The notes: generated by a model from the letters alone, not told the origin. A stretch of 64,000 nt of DNA from Ruminiclostridium sp. (GCA_017942025.1 JAGAVH010000016.1:62001-126000); one strand, 5' to 3'; numbered from the stretch's first letter, positions 34,996-43,710 are shown. Translations and numbers: made by a program.

Positions 34996-35024
34996 AACAA
35001 GCTATCCTGAATGGATAGCTTGTT
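34996..35024. repeat. Perfect inverted repeat upstream of spoIIIAA
   Basis: AACAAGCTATCC (34996-35007) and GGATAGCTTGTT (35013-35024) with a 5-base loop. No T run follows on either strand, so it is not an obvious terminator; it may be an operator or RNA hairpin. The gene-free stretch 34948-35299 holds this, the palindrome at 35042, and structured RNA copy B. Confidence 0.6.
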
Positions 35025-35041
35025 AATTTATATAGAACTCC

Positions 35042-35059
35042 ATAACAAAATTTTGTTAT
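35042..35059. repeat. 18-bp perfect palindrome upstream of RNA copy B promoter
   Basis: ATAACAAAA followed directly by TTTTGTTAT. It ends 16 bases before the -35 box of copy B, in an operator or UP-element position. Nothing similar lies before copy A. Confidence 0.55.
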
Positions 35060-35075
35060 TTTACGCAAAAAACAA

Positions 35076-35104
35076 TTGAAAAATATAACAAAGTGTGCTA
35101 TACT
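35076..35104 (+). promoter_or_regulatory. Sigma-A promoter of structured RNA copy B
   Basis: TTGAAA (35076-35081), 17 bases, TATACT (35099-35104) with TG one base upstream of the -10. The predicted start is at the base of the first stem, as for copy A; the first transcribed bases are the same. Confidence 0.8.
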
Positions 35105-35110
35105 TAAGGT

Positions 35111-35271
35111 GCGACACAATTTCATATTGTTTAACTATGCAAGCATATGCTTTTATCTCGGTAAAAGTGCATGCTCTATTTTCGTATGCTTGTTTAGTTA
35201 ATCGGAAATTGTGTCGCAGCAATCGGAGCAGTGCATTTTTCGGTGCGCAGCTTCGGCTGCGCACTTTTTTA
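35111..35271 (+). ncRNA. Structured leader RNA, copy B (candidate riboswitch/attenuator)
   Basis: Same plan as copy A at 16784. P1 GCGACACAATTT (35111-35122)/AAATTGTGTCGC (35206-35217); P2 TTAACTA (35131-35137)/TAGTTAA (35195-35201); P3 CAAGCATA (35140-35147)/TATGCTTG (35185-35192); P4 CTTTTAT/GTAAAAG (35150-35167). Apical GTAAAAGTGCATGCTCT and the post-P1 segment AGCAATCGGAGC are identical to copy A, while P2 and P3 differ in sequence but still pair. Terminator GTGCGCAGC-TTCG-GCTGCGCAC plus six T (35243-35270). AGGAGG of the next gene follows ~17 bases later. Confidence 0.72.
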
Positions 35272-35299
35272 TTTTTTATTTATTTTAGGAGGATTTTTT

Positions 35300-35677
35300 A
35301 TGCACAGTTCATCACACTCAATCAAAAATTTTGGAGTAGTCTTATTTTTAATAAGCCTTGTAGCAACAGCTGTAAGTGCTATTGCTGTATGGTTTCTCGC
35401 CTCAAAAATAAGCGGTGGCACAGGCCTTCAGGATTTTTTTATTGCTTTAGGCTTTGGCTTAGCAATCGGAGGTTTCTTAATTTCATTAGCTTTGTATTTT
35501 ATCTTTTCTGCACTTGCTGAGATATTATACAGTTTAAACAAAATCAGCCAAAACACAGAAAATCGTACAGTAGAAATAAGCCGTGAATCTATCGAAGATA
35601 TAATAAAAGCTTCATCTGTTTCTGCCGCTACAAATACCAATATAATCACTCAAAATGATGAATTACCCACATTATAA
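35300..35677 (+). CDS. Small membrane protein downstream of RNA copy B
   Basis: 125 residues from ATG 35300 (AGGAGG seven bases upstream); an ATG at 35231 lies in the leader RNA and is unlikely. Two membrane helices (NFGVVLFLISLVATAVSAIAV and ALGFGLAIGGFLISLALYFI) are followed by a ~55-residue cytoplasmic tail. I do not recognise a family. It overlaps the context of the next gene, whose ATG lies 17 bases after this stop, so the two are probably one operon. Confidence 0.7.
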   Translation: MHSSSHSIKNFGVVLFLISLVATAVSAIAVWFLASKISGGTGLQDFFIALGFGLAIGGFLISLALYFIFSALAEILYSLNKISQNTENRTVEISRESIEDIIKASSVSAATNTNIITQNDELPTL

Positions 35678-35693
35678 TTCAGAGGTGAAAAAA

Positions 35694-37577
35694 ATGTCAG
35701 AAAGATACGAAATAATAAAAGAAGAAGAGCTTACAGATATCTGGTATAAGGACTTTCCTATTGAATTAAATAAGACAAGACTTTTATATGATAATCAGAC
35801 AGGAAACGTACTTATACAGTTCAAGCTCACTAATGTATGCACTAAAATTATAAATACAGTTTATCTGAAAATTAATTGTTATGACGTTTCTAAAACTGTC
35901 GTAGATTCTGTGGAAGAACACGTCATACCTATGCTATCAGTCAAGCAGAATGAGAGCTTTGGAGATAAAGCCCCCGCTGTGTCAAAAGACAGGAGAACCG
36001 CTGACGTTAACGTCATAATAACAAAGATTGTCTTTTCAGATGGAAGCGTGTGGGAGAACGGCAATAATTATAGGCCTATTCAGGTACACGCTCCCGAGGA
36101 AATAACATTTGCACCACATATTGCAAGCCGGTTCAAATCTGTTTCCGGACATTTACCCAATATCAGATATATGTTCAGAGAATATGATGGATATTGGCGT
36201 TGTACTTGCGGTAGAATCAACTATAAGAATGCCGATATATGTTCATGCTGTGCTTGTAAACGAGAAGAACTCAGAAATTTATTTTCGGAAGAATATTTAA
36301 AAGAACTCATTTATCAGAACGCAAAAACCAAAATGAACTCCGATACCGAAAGCGAATATATGACTGCAATAAATATCTTTAATACTATCAAGGGTTATAA
36401 GGACTCCGAGCAGCTTATCGAAGAGTGTAACGTAGGAAGAAAAGAATGCATTTATAAATCTGCCGTAAGCCTGATAGAAGAAGATAACACCTTCAGCTAC
36501 GAAAGTGCGAAAAAGCTTCTTATTAAAATTACTGATTGGAGAAACAGTAAGGAGCTTATAGAACACTGTGAAACGAGAATAGAAGAAATTAAGGATGAAG
36601 CTGAAAAGCAGAAGGAAATCCAGCGTGTAGCTAGAGAAAAAGCGGCAAAGAAAGCTAAAAGAAACGCTATAATCATTTGTAGTGTTGTTGTTGCTATTAT
36701 TATTGGCATTGTCTTGTTTGCTATTTTGGGTGTACCTGCGATAAGATATAACAACGCTATTGCATTGATGGATGCTGGAAAATATACTGAAGCGATATCT
36801 GCATTTGAGGCGCTTGACGGATACAAAGACAGCGCAACTAAGATTACCGAATGCAAATACAACGATGCTGTATCGCTCATGGAAAACAAAAATTACGAAG
36901 AGGCTATTACTGCTTTTGAAGAACTCGGAGATTATAACGATAGCAAAAATAAAATAGATGAATGCTACATTGGTATTTACGGAAAAGAAGCCTGGGATAT
37001 AATCCAGAACACAAACATAGGCGACACATATATATTAGGCGATTATTATGACGGTTCTACTGGCACACGAAGACATATTAGCTGGGATGTGATAGATAAA
37101 AAAGGATCACGAATCCTTGTCATTAGTAGTTCGATACTTGATTGCATAAAATATGATTCTAGACTTGTGAAAACCGATTGGAGTAATTGTACATTGCGAA
37201 CATGGCTTAATGGTACCTTTTATGCCAATGCCTTCTACAATAAAGAAAAATCAATGATATCTTCAACAACTTTATCTGCCCACAAAAATCCTCTCTACAA
37301 TACGGATCAGGGTAATGCTACACAAGATAAAATTTTCGTGTTAAGCGCTGAAGAAGTAGAAAAATATTTACAAAATAAAAACGATAGAATATGTTACGCT
37401 ACCAACTACGCGTCATATTATGGTATTAATGAGTGGTGGTTACGAACAACAGGAGGAGATCAAGTTCATGCAGCTTATGTCGATGAAGACGGAGATATAA
37501 GTTACTATGGCACTTCTGTCGCCAATGGGCGGTGCGGCGTCCGCCCTGCAATGTGGATAGATTTAAGCAAAATATAA
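35694..37577 (+). CDS. Zinc-ribbon/TM/TPR protein with C-terminal DUF6273 domain
   Basis: 627 residues from ATG 35694 (GAGGTG upstream). In order: a beta-sandwich-like N-terminus (~1-150); a zinc ribbon RCTCGRINYKNADICSCC (~170-190); helical repeats with YKDSEQLIEECN; a Lys-rich stretch and one membrane helix (~325-345); two TPR-like units (YTEAISAFEALDGYKDSA and YEEAITAFEELGDYNDSK); and a ~200-residue DUF6273 domain with NEWWLRTTGG and GVRPAMWIDLS. The last domain is a formylglycine-enzyme/C-type-lectin-like fold and would be outside the cell. It may read an intracellular signal and display a binding domain; this is inference. Confidence 0.75.
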   Translation: MSERYEIIKEEELTDIWYKDFPIELNKTRLLYDNQTGNVLIQFKLTNVCTKIINTVYLKINCYDVSKTVVDSVEEHVIPMLSVKQNESFGDKAPAVSKDRRTADVNVIITKIVFSDGSVWENGNNYRPIQVHAPEEITFAPHIASRFKSVSGHLPNIRYMFREYDGYWRCTCGRINYKNADICSCCACKREELRNLFSEEYLKELIYQNAKTKMNSDTESEYMTAINIFNTIKGYKDSEQLIEECNVGRKECIYKSAVSLIEEDNTFSYESAKKLLIKITDWRNSKELIEHCETRIEEIKDEAEKQKEIQRVAREKAAKKAKRNAIIICSVVVAIIIGIVLFAILGVPAIRYNNAIALMDAGKYTEAISAFEALDGYKDSATKITECKYNDAVSLMENKNYEEAITAFEELGDYNDSKNKIDECYIGIYGKEAWDIIQNTNIGDTYILGDYYDGSTGTRRHISWDVIDKKGSRILVISSSILDCIKYDSRLVKTDWSNCTLRTWLNGTFYANAFYNKEKSMISSTTLSAHKNPLYNTDQGNATQDKIFVLSAEEVEKYLQNKNDRICYATNYASYYGINEWWLRTTGGDQVHAAYVDEDGDISYYGTSVANGRCGVRPAMWIDLSKI

Positions 37578-37603
37578 GCATTGAAAAATTCCAAGGAAAC
37601 CAA

Positions 37604-38422
37604 ATGATAAAAAAGAAAAATATGTTAAAAGACAATTGCAAAAACTCAAAACAATTATTCAAATATCTTTGCGAGAAAGCCCGAACGCACAATTGTTATA
37701 AATGTTATTCTACATTAGAACGAATAACAAAAATAAGAGATACTAATGCTCTGTACATAGGTAACGGCAGTAAATGGAATGACATTACAGATCGCAGTGA
37801 TTTTAACGATGAATCAAGTGAATTTATAAATTTCGGAAAAAGCTTTTCCTTCTCAAAAGAAGAAAGTGTAGCTATGTGGATGCTGTATGGCGGCATACAC
37901 AAATTAGGAGGAATGATCGATTTTACTCAAAAAGGAATAAATAGCATACTTGAAACTAAAAAAATTTATTTAGGATACTTCGATGGTGATGATTTTATTG
38001 AAATATCAGAACTTAGCCGCGAAAAATTTAATATATTTTTGATAGATATGATATATTACAAAGAAAACACAAGAAGTTACTACATAAAACGTTCCGATGA
38101 AAGTTACAATAATCTTTCTAAATCCATTTTCAGCAAGCTGAAATTATGCAAAAAAGCATATGGCTGGCAATACGAAAATGAATGCAGGCTAATCATTTCA
38201 ATAAATAAGATGTTTATTCCGAAAAAATGCGATACCGTTAAAATTGATTTATCAGGTATGGATATGGGCAAATCTTTTGAGCGAATCTACAGAGGTCCAA
38301 ATTATCCTTTAGACGACGTTAAAAACAGTTTACCAAGCAAGTTAGCTGACACCATTGACTGGTCGCTATGTGATGAAAGCAATTGTCAGAAAAATAATCA
38401 CGTTAAAGCTTCTCTGACATAA
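37604..38422 (+). CDS. DUF2971-like protein
   Basis: 272 residues from ATG 37604, preceded by AAGGA; the longer frame from 37532 overlaps the previous gene. The pattern FSFSKEESVAMWMLYGGIHKLGGMIDF and YENECRLII is typical of DUF2971 proteins (W-x-Y then a turn, later a conserved E-x-R), which often occur in accessory or defence-like contexts. Function is unknown. It is third in the cassette behind RNA copy B and shares its A+T-rich composition. Confidence 0.6.
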   Translation: MIKKKNMLKDNCKNSKQLFKYLCEKARTHNCYKCYSTLERITKIRDTNALYIGNGSKWNDITDRSDFNDESSEFINFGKSFSFSKEESVAMWMLYGGIHKLGGMIDFTQKGINSILETKKIYLGYFDGDDFIEISELSREKFNIFLIDMIYYKENTRSYYIKRSDESYNNLSKSIFSKLKLCKKAYGWQYENECRLIISINKMFIPKKCDTVKIDLSGMDMGKSFERIYRGPNYPLDDVKNSLPSKLADTIDWSLCDESNCQKNNHVKASLT

Positions 38423-38447
38423 AGCTTTAACACACCAAAACAAAAAC

Positions 38448-38490
38448 ACACCGCACAAATGGATTCCTCCATCTGTGCGGTGTAGCTTTT
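38448..38490. terminator. Bidirectional terminator
   Basis: ACACCGCACAAATGGA pairs with TCCATCTGTGCGGTGT (one mismatch). AGCTTTT follows on plus and GTGTTTTTGTTTT on minus, so it ends both the DUF2971 cassette and aspS. Confidence 0.85.
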
Positions 38491-38493
38491 ATA

Positions 38494-40275
38494 TTATTCC
38501 TTCTCGCTTAAAACTGTCTTGATATGCAGTTCTTCAAGCTGTTTTTCGTCTACAACCGAAGGACACTGGGACATAAGCTCGCTGGCGTCCTTTACCTTGG
38601 GGAATGCGGTAACGTCACGAAGACTTTCAGCTCCGCAAAGAATCATTGAAAGTCTGTCAAGACCGATACCAAGACCACCGTGAGGAGGTGCGGCATACTT
38701 ATAAGCGTCTACTAAGAAGCCGAATTTAGCTTCGATTTCTTCATCTGTAAGACCAAGAAGTCTGAACATCTTTGCCTGTAACTCAGGATCATTTATACGG
38801 ATAGAACCGCTGCAAAGCTCAACGCCGTTTAATACAAGGTCATATGCCTTTGCTCTTACCTTACCCTTGTCTGTATCAAGAAATTCAAGGCATTCGTCCA
38901 TAGGCATTGTAAAGGGATGGTGCATTGCAAGCCAGCTCTGTGATTCTTCATCCCATTCAAAGAAGGGGAATTCTGTGATCCAGAGGTAATTAAAGCAACC
39001 TTCGGGTACTATGCCTATCTGCTTGCCGACTTTAAGTCTTAACGCACCGAGTACGGGGAGAGTTACCTTGTTCTTATCTGCAACGATAAGCGCAACGTCG
39101 CCCTTTTCACAGCCAAGCGCAGAAAGAATCTTTTCAAGCTCGCCTTCCTTCATAAACTTTGCAAAAGAGCAGTTAGGAGCGTCATCTACCCAGCGTACAT
39201 AAGCAAGACCCTTTGCACCGATACCTCTTACAAATTCAGTAAGCTTGTCTATCTCCTTACGGGTAAGTGTAGCCGCTCCGTTCTTTGCTACGATACCTCT
39301 TACACTACCACCGTCGGCGATTGCACCTGAGAATACAGAGAAATCACTATCCTTAACGATGTCAGAAATATCTGTTATCTCCATACCAAAGCGTGTATCA
39401 GGCTTATCAGAGCCGTAACGCTCCATAGCATCCTTATATGTGAGTCTGGGGAGCGGAGTAGTGATATCTACATCAAGAGTATCCTTCATCAGCTTTTTGA
39501 TAAAGCCTTCTGTAAGCTCTAAAATATCGTCAACATCCATAAAGGACATTTCAAGGTCGATCTGTGTAAATTCAGGCTGTCTGTCTGCTCTTAAGTCCTC
39601 ATCTCTGAAACATCTTGCAAGCTGAATGTATCTGTCATAGCCTGAGATCATTAAAAGCTGCTTATATATCTGAGGTGACTGAGGAAGAGCGTAGAACTTG
39701 CCCTCATGTACTCTTGAAGGAACGAGATAATCTCTTGCACCTTCGGGAGTTGACTTCATCATCATAGGAGTTTCGATCTCTAAGAAGCCGTTATCATAGA
39801 AATAATCTCTTGCGCTCTTAGCGATCTTATGACGCATAATGAGATTATCCTGTAACTGCTTACGACGAAGGTCGAGGTATCTGTACTTGAGTCTTAATTC
39901 TTCGTTTGTTTTGGTTTCGTTAGTGATTTCAAAGGGAGGTGTCTGAGCCTTTGATAATATTCTCAAATCAGAAACAAGAACCTCTACGTTACCTGTCTTG
40001 ATTTCTGTATTTACACTTTCACGCTGTCTTAAAAGGCCCTTTGCCATAAGAACATATTCGCTCTTTACCTGCTTTGCCTTTTCAAAAACCTCAGCGGCTG
40101 TGGTATCATCAAATACAAGCTGTACAATTCCTGTACGGTCTCTTAAATCTATAAAGATAAGACCACCCTTATCTCTTACTCTCTGTGTAAAACCGGCAAC
40201 AGTAACCTCGTTACCGATTCCATCTACCTCGCCACAATAGTGTGTACGCTTTAATCCCTTCATTGTATCGGGCAT
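38494..40275 (-). CDS. aspS: Aspartyl-tRNA synthetase
   Basis: 593 residues, bacterial-type AspRS with the inserted GAD domain. The OB-fold anticodon-binding N-terminus, class II motif 2 (FRDEDLRADRQPEFTQID) and motif 3 (GLGIGLDRLSMIL) are present. GGAAGG precedes ATG 40275. It has its own sigma-A promoter and no T-box leader in the short upstream region. Confidence 0.98.
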   Translation of the reverse strand: MPDTMKGLKRTHYCGEVDGIGNEVTVAGFTQRVRDKGGLIFIDLRDRTGIVQLVFDDTTAAEVFEKAKQVKSEYVLMAKGLLRQRESVNTEIKTGNVEVLVSDLRILSKAQTPPFEITNETKTNEELRLKYRYLDLRRKQLQDNLIMRHKIAKSARDYFYDNGFLEIETPMMMKSTPEGARDYLVPSRVHEGKFYALPQSPQIYKQLLMISGYDRYIQLARCFRDEDLRADRQPEFTQIDLEMSFMDVDDILELTEGFIKKLMKDTLDVDITTPLPRLTYKDAMERYGSDKPDTRFGMEITDISDIVKDSDFSVFSGAIADGGSVRGIVAKNGAATLTRKEIDKLTEFVRGIGAKGLAYVRWVDDAPNCSFAKFMKEGELEKILSALGCEKGDVALIVADKNKVTLPVLGALRLKVGKQIGIVPEGCFNYLWITEFPFFEWDEESQSWLAMHHPFTMPMDECLEFLDTDKGKVRAKAYDLVLNGVELCSGSIRINDPELQAKMFRLLGLTDEEIEAKFGFLVDAYKYAAPPHGGLGIGLDRLSMILCGAESLRDVTAFPKVKDASELMSQCPSVVDEKQLEELHIKTVLSEKE

Positions 40276-40318
40276 ATTTTGTCATTCCTTCCTTATTTAA
40301 AGTGTTTACAACTTATTT

Positions 40319-40347
40319 ATTATATCACTAAATCAGCTTTTTTTCAA
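40319..40347 (-). promoter_or_regulatory. Sigma-A promoter of aspS
   Basis: On the minus strand TTGAAA (40347-40342), 17 bases, TATAAT (40324-40319) with TG extension. Confidence 0.82.
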
Positions 40348-40354
40348 GTAGTTT

Positions 40355-40879
40355 TCATATCTTTTGAAGAAGAGCCTTTTCAGCTGTCTTTGCATCCTTA
40401 TGTGTGATAAGATAGCAAATATCGTTCTTGCTTCCGACAACCGTATTTTTAGCCGCTTCCTGCTGTTCCGGGTAAAAAGCAAGCTGATTGATAAGAACAT
40501 CCTTGCGCTGTTCTAATGCTTCTATAGTTGCCTTTACATCACTTGTACGAATTACTATCACTTCACATAAATGAACGCTCATCGCCTGCTGATATACCGC
40601 ATATTCTTCTATTCCATACTCTGAAAAATCCATTATCATATCCAGCATTTCTGTCATTTCTGTCTTTGACATCGCAGGGAATTCCGTACTGTTAAGAACC
40701 ACATCACAAAGCTCATCAAGGGACACATTATCATCTTCTGTGGTTTCAGAAGAATTCTGTGCACTTTCTGTAACAGATGTACTGTTATCAGATGAATCGA
40801 CAGAGGATGTGATGTTATCATTGCAAGAGGTACATAAAACTATACATAACGCAAGTACTAAAGCTAATAACTTTTTCAT
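40355..40879 (-). CDS. DUF4358-type lipoprotein
   Basis: 174 residues. The lipoprotein signal ends at CTSC (~19), then a Ser/Thr/Asp linker and a DUF4358-like domain: EYGIEEYAVYQQAMSVHLCEVIVIRTSDVKATIEALEQR. It shares this plan with the lipoprotein at 43711-44223, so they are paralogues. Function is unknown; it is anchored outside the membrane. It is followed by the aspS promoter rather than a terminator. Confidence 0.78.
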   Translation of the reverse strand: MKKLLALVLALCIVLCTSCNDNITSSVDSSDNSTSVTESAQNSSETTEDDNVSLDELCDVVLNSTEFPAMSKTEMTEMLDMIMDFSEYGIEEYAVYQQAMSVHLCEVIVIRTSDVKATIEALEQRKDVLINQLAFYPEQQEAAKNTVVGSKNDICYLITHKDAKTAEKALLQKI

Positions 40880-40899
40880 TTTATCATCTTCCCTTTTAC

Positions 40900-42024
40900 T
40901 TAAACTTTTTCTTTCAGTCTTTCAAGATTGTTTTTGAGTATCGTGGGTAATGTATATTTATTTTCATCCCACCAAGGCAGATCCTGAAGAGAAATTACGT
41001 CCTTATGAACCATAATCTCCTTCAGAAAATCTTCTGTCATATACTTTTCGTTTATAACAGGATAGCCATTTTCGTCAAAAATCGGCTTATACCCTTCTCT
41101 GGCATAAACGAATTCACCCCACCACGGAAGCCACCAGAGCCACTTTACGTTATCCTTCTTCATTTCTTCAGGATGCGGAATATATCCACATTCAGAAAGC
41201 GTAAGCATCTTACCTTTAGCTATGCTTTCACCATACAGGTACCTTTCCTTCTGTGATGTGTGGTCATAAGATAACTGTGAATAAATGTCATCTCCGTAGA
41301 TGTCATAAGTATTCGGATTAACTTCCATACTCTTATCCTGACCATTCCACACCCATATTAAATTCGGAAGCTTATGATAGTTTTCCATTCTGTCAAAAAT
41401 GATATACCACAGCTTTTTATAGGCTTCTCTGTGCTCGTCGTTGTGATTTCCCCACCAGAACCAGTTACCGTTTGCTTCGTGTAAAGGGCGCCATAATACA
41501 GGGATGTCAAGGTCTGCCATCCTTTTTAACTCAACAGATACCATATCAATTTCTTTTATGATAAAATCGTATTCCTTGGTACCTTCTGTAACCGCCCTTG
41601 AAACATCGAAACGGGTCTTATGATTGTAGTTTGTCGTCTCATAGTAGAAGGAAGAGCCCTTGCTGTAATCATCCATATCATTAGGTGCGTACCAATGCCA
41701 GCACATTGTAACGATGCCGCCGCATTTTGTTGCCCATTCTATCGCTCTGTCAACCTGGTTATCCGTCTTTTTGCAGGAGCTTACTCCCATGAAGTCATAA
41801 CCTCTCACAGCAGGAAGTTTCTCGGTTAGCGGATAATAAACCATATCTTCAAGCTCATCCTCAAGTAGATATTGCTGACCTGATAGATGCTTTTTTCCAT
41901 AAATACTTTTGAGATACTCAAAAAGTCTTAGCGTGTTCTCGCTTGCCTGCTTTGAAACAAGCTTATCAGGGTTTATCGGAAAATCAAGGGATTTTTCCAG
42001 CTTATCAAAATCTGTCTTATACAT
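40900..42024 (-). CDS. Glycoside hydrolase family 26 (beta-mannanase-like)
   Basis: 374 residues. The catalytic acid/base is Glu183 in WRPLHEANGNWFWWG and the nucleophile Glu278 in LSECG, both at the expected GH26 places. Many aromatic residues (WWLPWWGEFVY) line the cleft. There is no signal peptide, carbohydrate-binding module or dockerin, so it acts on imported manno-oligosaccharides in the cytoplasm or is released by another route. It is between an SDR gene (12 bases) and a lipoprotein gene (20 bases). Confidence 0.88.
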   Translation of the reverse strand: MYKTDFDKLEKSLDFPINPDKLVSKQASENTLRLFEYLKSIYGKKHLSGQQYLLEDELEDMVYYPLTEKLPAVRGYDFMGVSSCKKTDNQVDRAIEWATKCGGIVTMCWHWYAPNDMDDYSKGSSFYYETTNYNHKTRFDVSRAVTEGTKEYDFIIKEIDMVSVELKRMADLDIPVLWRPLHEANGNWFWWGNHNDEHREAYKKLWYIIFDRMENYHKLPNLIWVWNGQDKSMEVNPNTYDIYGDDIYSQLSYDHTSQKERYLYGESIAKGKMLTLSECGYIPHPEEMKKDNVKWLWWLPWWGEFVYAREGYKPIFDENGYPVINEKYMTEDFLKEIMVHKDVISLQDLPWWDENKYTLPTILKNNLERLKEKV

Positions 42025-42036
42025 ATAACCTCTGAA

Positions 42037-42807
42037 TCAGATATTTTTTTGCTCCTGCATTGTTCTTACAGTCTTTAATAAAAGCTTTGTAGGAGCTATT
42101 TTAGAGCCGGCTACAGCAATTTTTGTAGTAGCACCGGGGATAATTATAAGATCGCCTGCAATAAGCCTTTCTATCGCGAAATCTGCAACATAAGCATCAG
42201 ATACAGAGGGCATACTGAATTTTTTTACACCCGCAACCTCATTGAACTCAGTATCAACGGGACCGGGGCAAAGAACGCTTACCACTACTTTACTGCCTTC
42301 ACTTCTGAGCTCTTCATAAATAGCCTTTGTAAGTTGGATTACATAATTTTTTGTAGCATAATAAGTTGATAAAAGCGGTCCTGCCATAAATCCTGCCACC
42401 GATGCAGTATTCAGAATATAACCGTTATTTTTTTGAACAAAATCCTTTAAAAATAGCTTCGTCAGGATGTGAACAGCTTTTATATTGACATTTATCATAT
42501 CAAGTTCTTCAGAAAGTTCAGTTTCTGTGAATCTACCATATATGCCAAAACCTGCATTATTAAACAGAAAATCAATATTATAACCCTTTAATTTATCATA
42601 AAGCTCTATACACTGATTTTCCTTTGATAAATCAGCAGTAATTGTTTTAACTTTCACATCAGGACAATTATACTGAATCTCATTTTTTAACTGTATAAGT
42701 CGCTCTGTTCTTCTTGCGACAAGTATAAGATTTATACCTCTTACAGCAAGATTCTTGGCAATTTCTCTGCCTATGCCTGAGCTTGCACCTGTTACTAACG
42801 CAATCAT
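42037..42807 (-). CDS. Short-chain dehydrogenase/reductase
   Basis: 256 residues. Cofactor motif TGASSGIGRE (TGxxxGxG), NNAG at ~85, catalytic Ser in NTASVAGF and YxxxK in YYATKNYV are all present. The ARRTERL segment after strand 2 suggests NADP(H). Substrate unknown; it resembles DltE/YqjQ-like SDRs. It lies in a minus-strand run with the C-GCAxxG-C-C gene upstream. Confidence 0.9.
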   Translation of the reverse strand: MIALVTGASSGIGREIAKNLAVRGINLILVARRTERLIQLKNEIQYNCPDVKVKTITADLSKENQCIELYDKLKGYNIDFLFNNAGFGIYGRFTETELSEELDMINVNIKAVHILTKLFLKDFVQKNNGYILNTASVAGFMAGPLLSTYYATKNYVIQLTKAIYEELRSEGSKVVVSVLCPGPVDTEFNEVAGVKKFSMPSVSDAYVADFAIERLIAGDLIIIPGATTKIAVAGSKIAPTKLLLKTVRTMQEQKNI

Positions 42808-42823
42808 AATATTCTCCTTCCGT

Positions 42824-43273
42824 TTAATTGTTACTTAAATGCTCTTCAAGTATTTCTGTAGCTATTTTTACAATATCACCACAAGGACGTTTTTTATAAT
42901 ACTCATCCGTTCTTTTTTCTGGGATATGTGTCCCTTCCGGAGCAGATAAACCTAATAATTCTTTGCAGATTATACTTCCGTTTTCAGCTTTAAAATTCGC
43001 CGCAAGCTTCTGTATATCAGCATAATTGCGCATCTTGCCATCATTATCAGTAGGATCAGAGTAACCGTTCATCATATTATAAGCTATGAACATTCCGCTG
43101 ACAGCTCCACAAACCTCTCTCATTCTACCCATACCACCGCCAAAGCCTGATGCTATCATAGCCGAGGTTTTTTCATCGAATCCTGTCATATCAGAAAATG
43201 CGATAAGTACCGACTGAGCACAGTTGTATCCTTTTTTAAAAAGTTCCTTTGCTTTATCTCCACGTACACTCAT
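42824..43273 (-). CDS. C-GCAxxG-C-C family (redox-type) protein
   Basis: 149 residues from ATG 43273 (AAAAGGA upstream). YNCAQSVLIAF, GGGMGRMREVCGAVSGM, ICKELLG and KRPCGDIV give the spaced Cys set that names this C_GCAxxG_C_C family. These proteins are small, soluble and thought to bind metal or take part in redox chemistry; no reaction is established. Confidence 0.87.
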   Translation of the reverse strand: MSVRGDKAKELFKKGYNCAQSVLIAFSDMTGFDEKTSAMIASGFGGGMGRMREVCGAVSGMFIAYNMMNGYSDPTDNDGKMRNYADIQKLAANFKAENGSIICKELLGLSAPEGTHIPEKRTDEYYKKRPCGDIVKIATEILEEHLSNN

Positions 43274-43296
43274 AAAATATTTCCTTTTCATTAAAA

Positions 43297-43333
43297 TTAA
43301 AAGGAACTGTTTTAATATAGCAGTTCCTTTTTT
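43297..43333 (-). terminator. Terminator after the small membrane protein
   Basis: AAAGGAACTG and CAGTTCCTTT pair around an A/T-rich loop, followed on the minus strand by TTAATTTT. Confidence 0.65.
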
Positions 43334-43335
43334 GA

Positions 43336-43686
43336 TTAAACGGCAAATTGCAGATAGTGATTAACTAAAATGAATCCTAACACTATATTGAATAAAAATC
43401 CAACTACCAGATACGGAATCTTCATTCTTTTAGTATGGAGCATTGTAGATGCAATACCTATCCATATACAGGACACCATAGCGGCAATTAGAATGACCGC
43501 AACAGCAACACTTTTAGGCATTTCGATACCCAGAAACTGAGTGTATATAACACTTGCAAGGCTATTAGCACAAGGCAGAATAGCAATAGGTACTGTGGCA
43601 ATAACCCATCTTATACGGTTGACATGTGCGAAGGAAAAGATTATTGCAAGTAGTATAAGTGTAATTACAACGCATTCTATAGCCAT
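43336..43686 (-). CDS. Small hydrophobic membrane protein
   Basis: 116 residues, four predicted membrane helices, no recognised motif. It sits between a DUF4358-like lipoprotein gene and a terminator hairpin. Similar short integral proteins are annotated only as hypothetical. Confidence 0.6.
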   Translation of the reverse strand: MAIECVVITLILLAIIFSFAHVNRIRWVIATVPIAILPCANSLASVIYTQFLGIEMPKSVAVAVILIAAMVSCIWIGIASTMLHTKRMKIPYLVVGFLFNIVLGFILVNHYLQFAV

Positions 43687-43710
43687 AAGATTTCCTCGCT
43701 TTCTTTTTTC

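Noticed and set aside
35231..35299. Longer start for the small membrane protein
   Set aside because: It would place the start inside the terminator of RNA copy B, while AGGAGG precedes the ATG at 35300.
37000..37577. DUF6273 C-terminal domain as a target of a diversity-generating retroelement
   Set aside because: The lectin-like fold is similar, but no reverse transcriptase, template repeat or accessory gene is present in the window.
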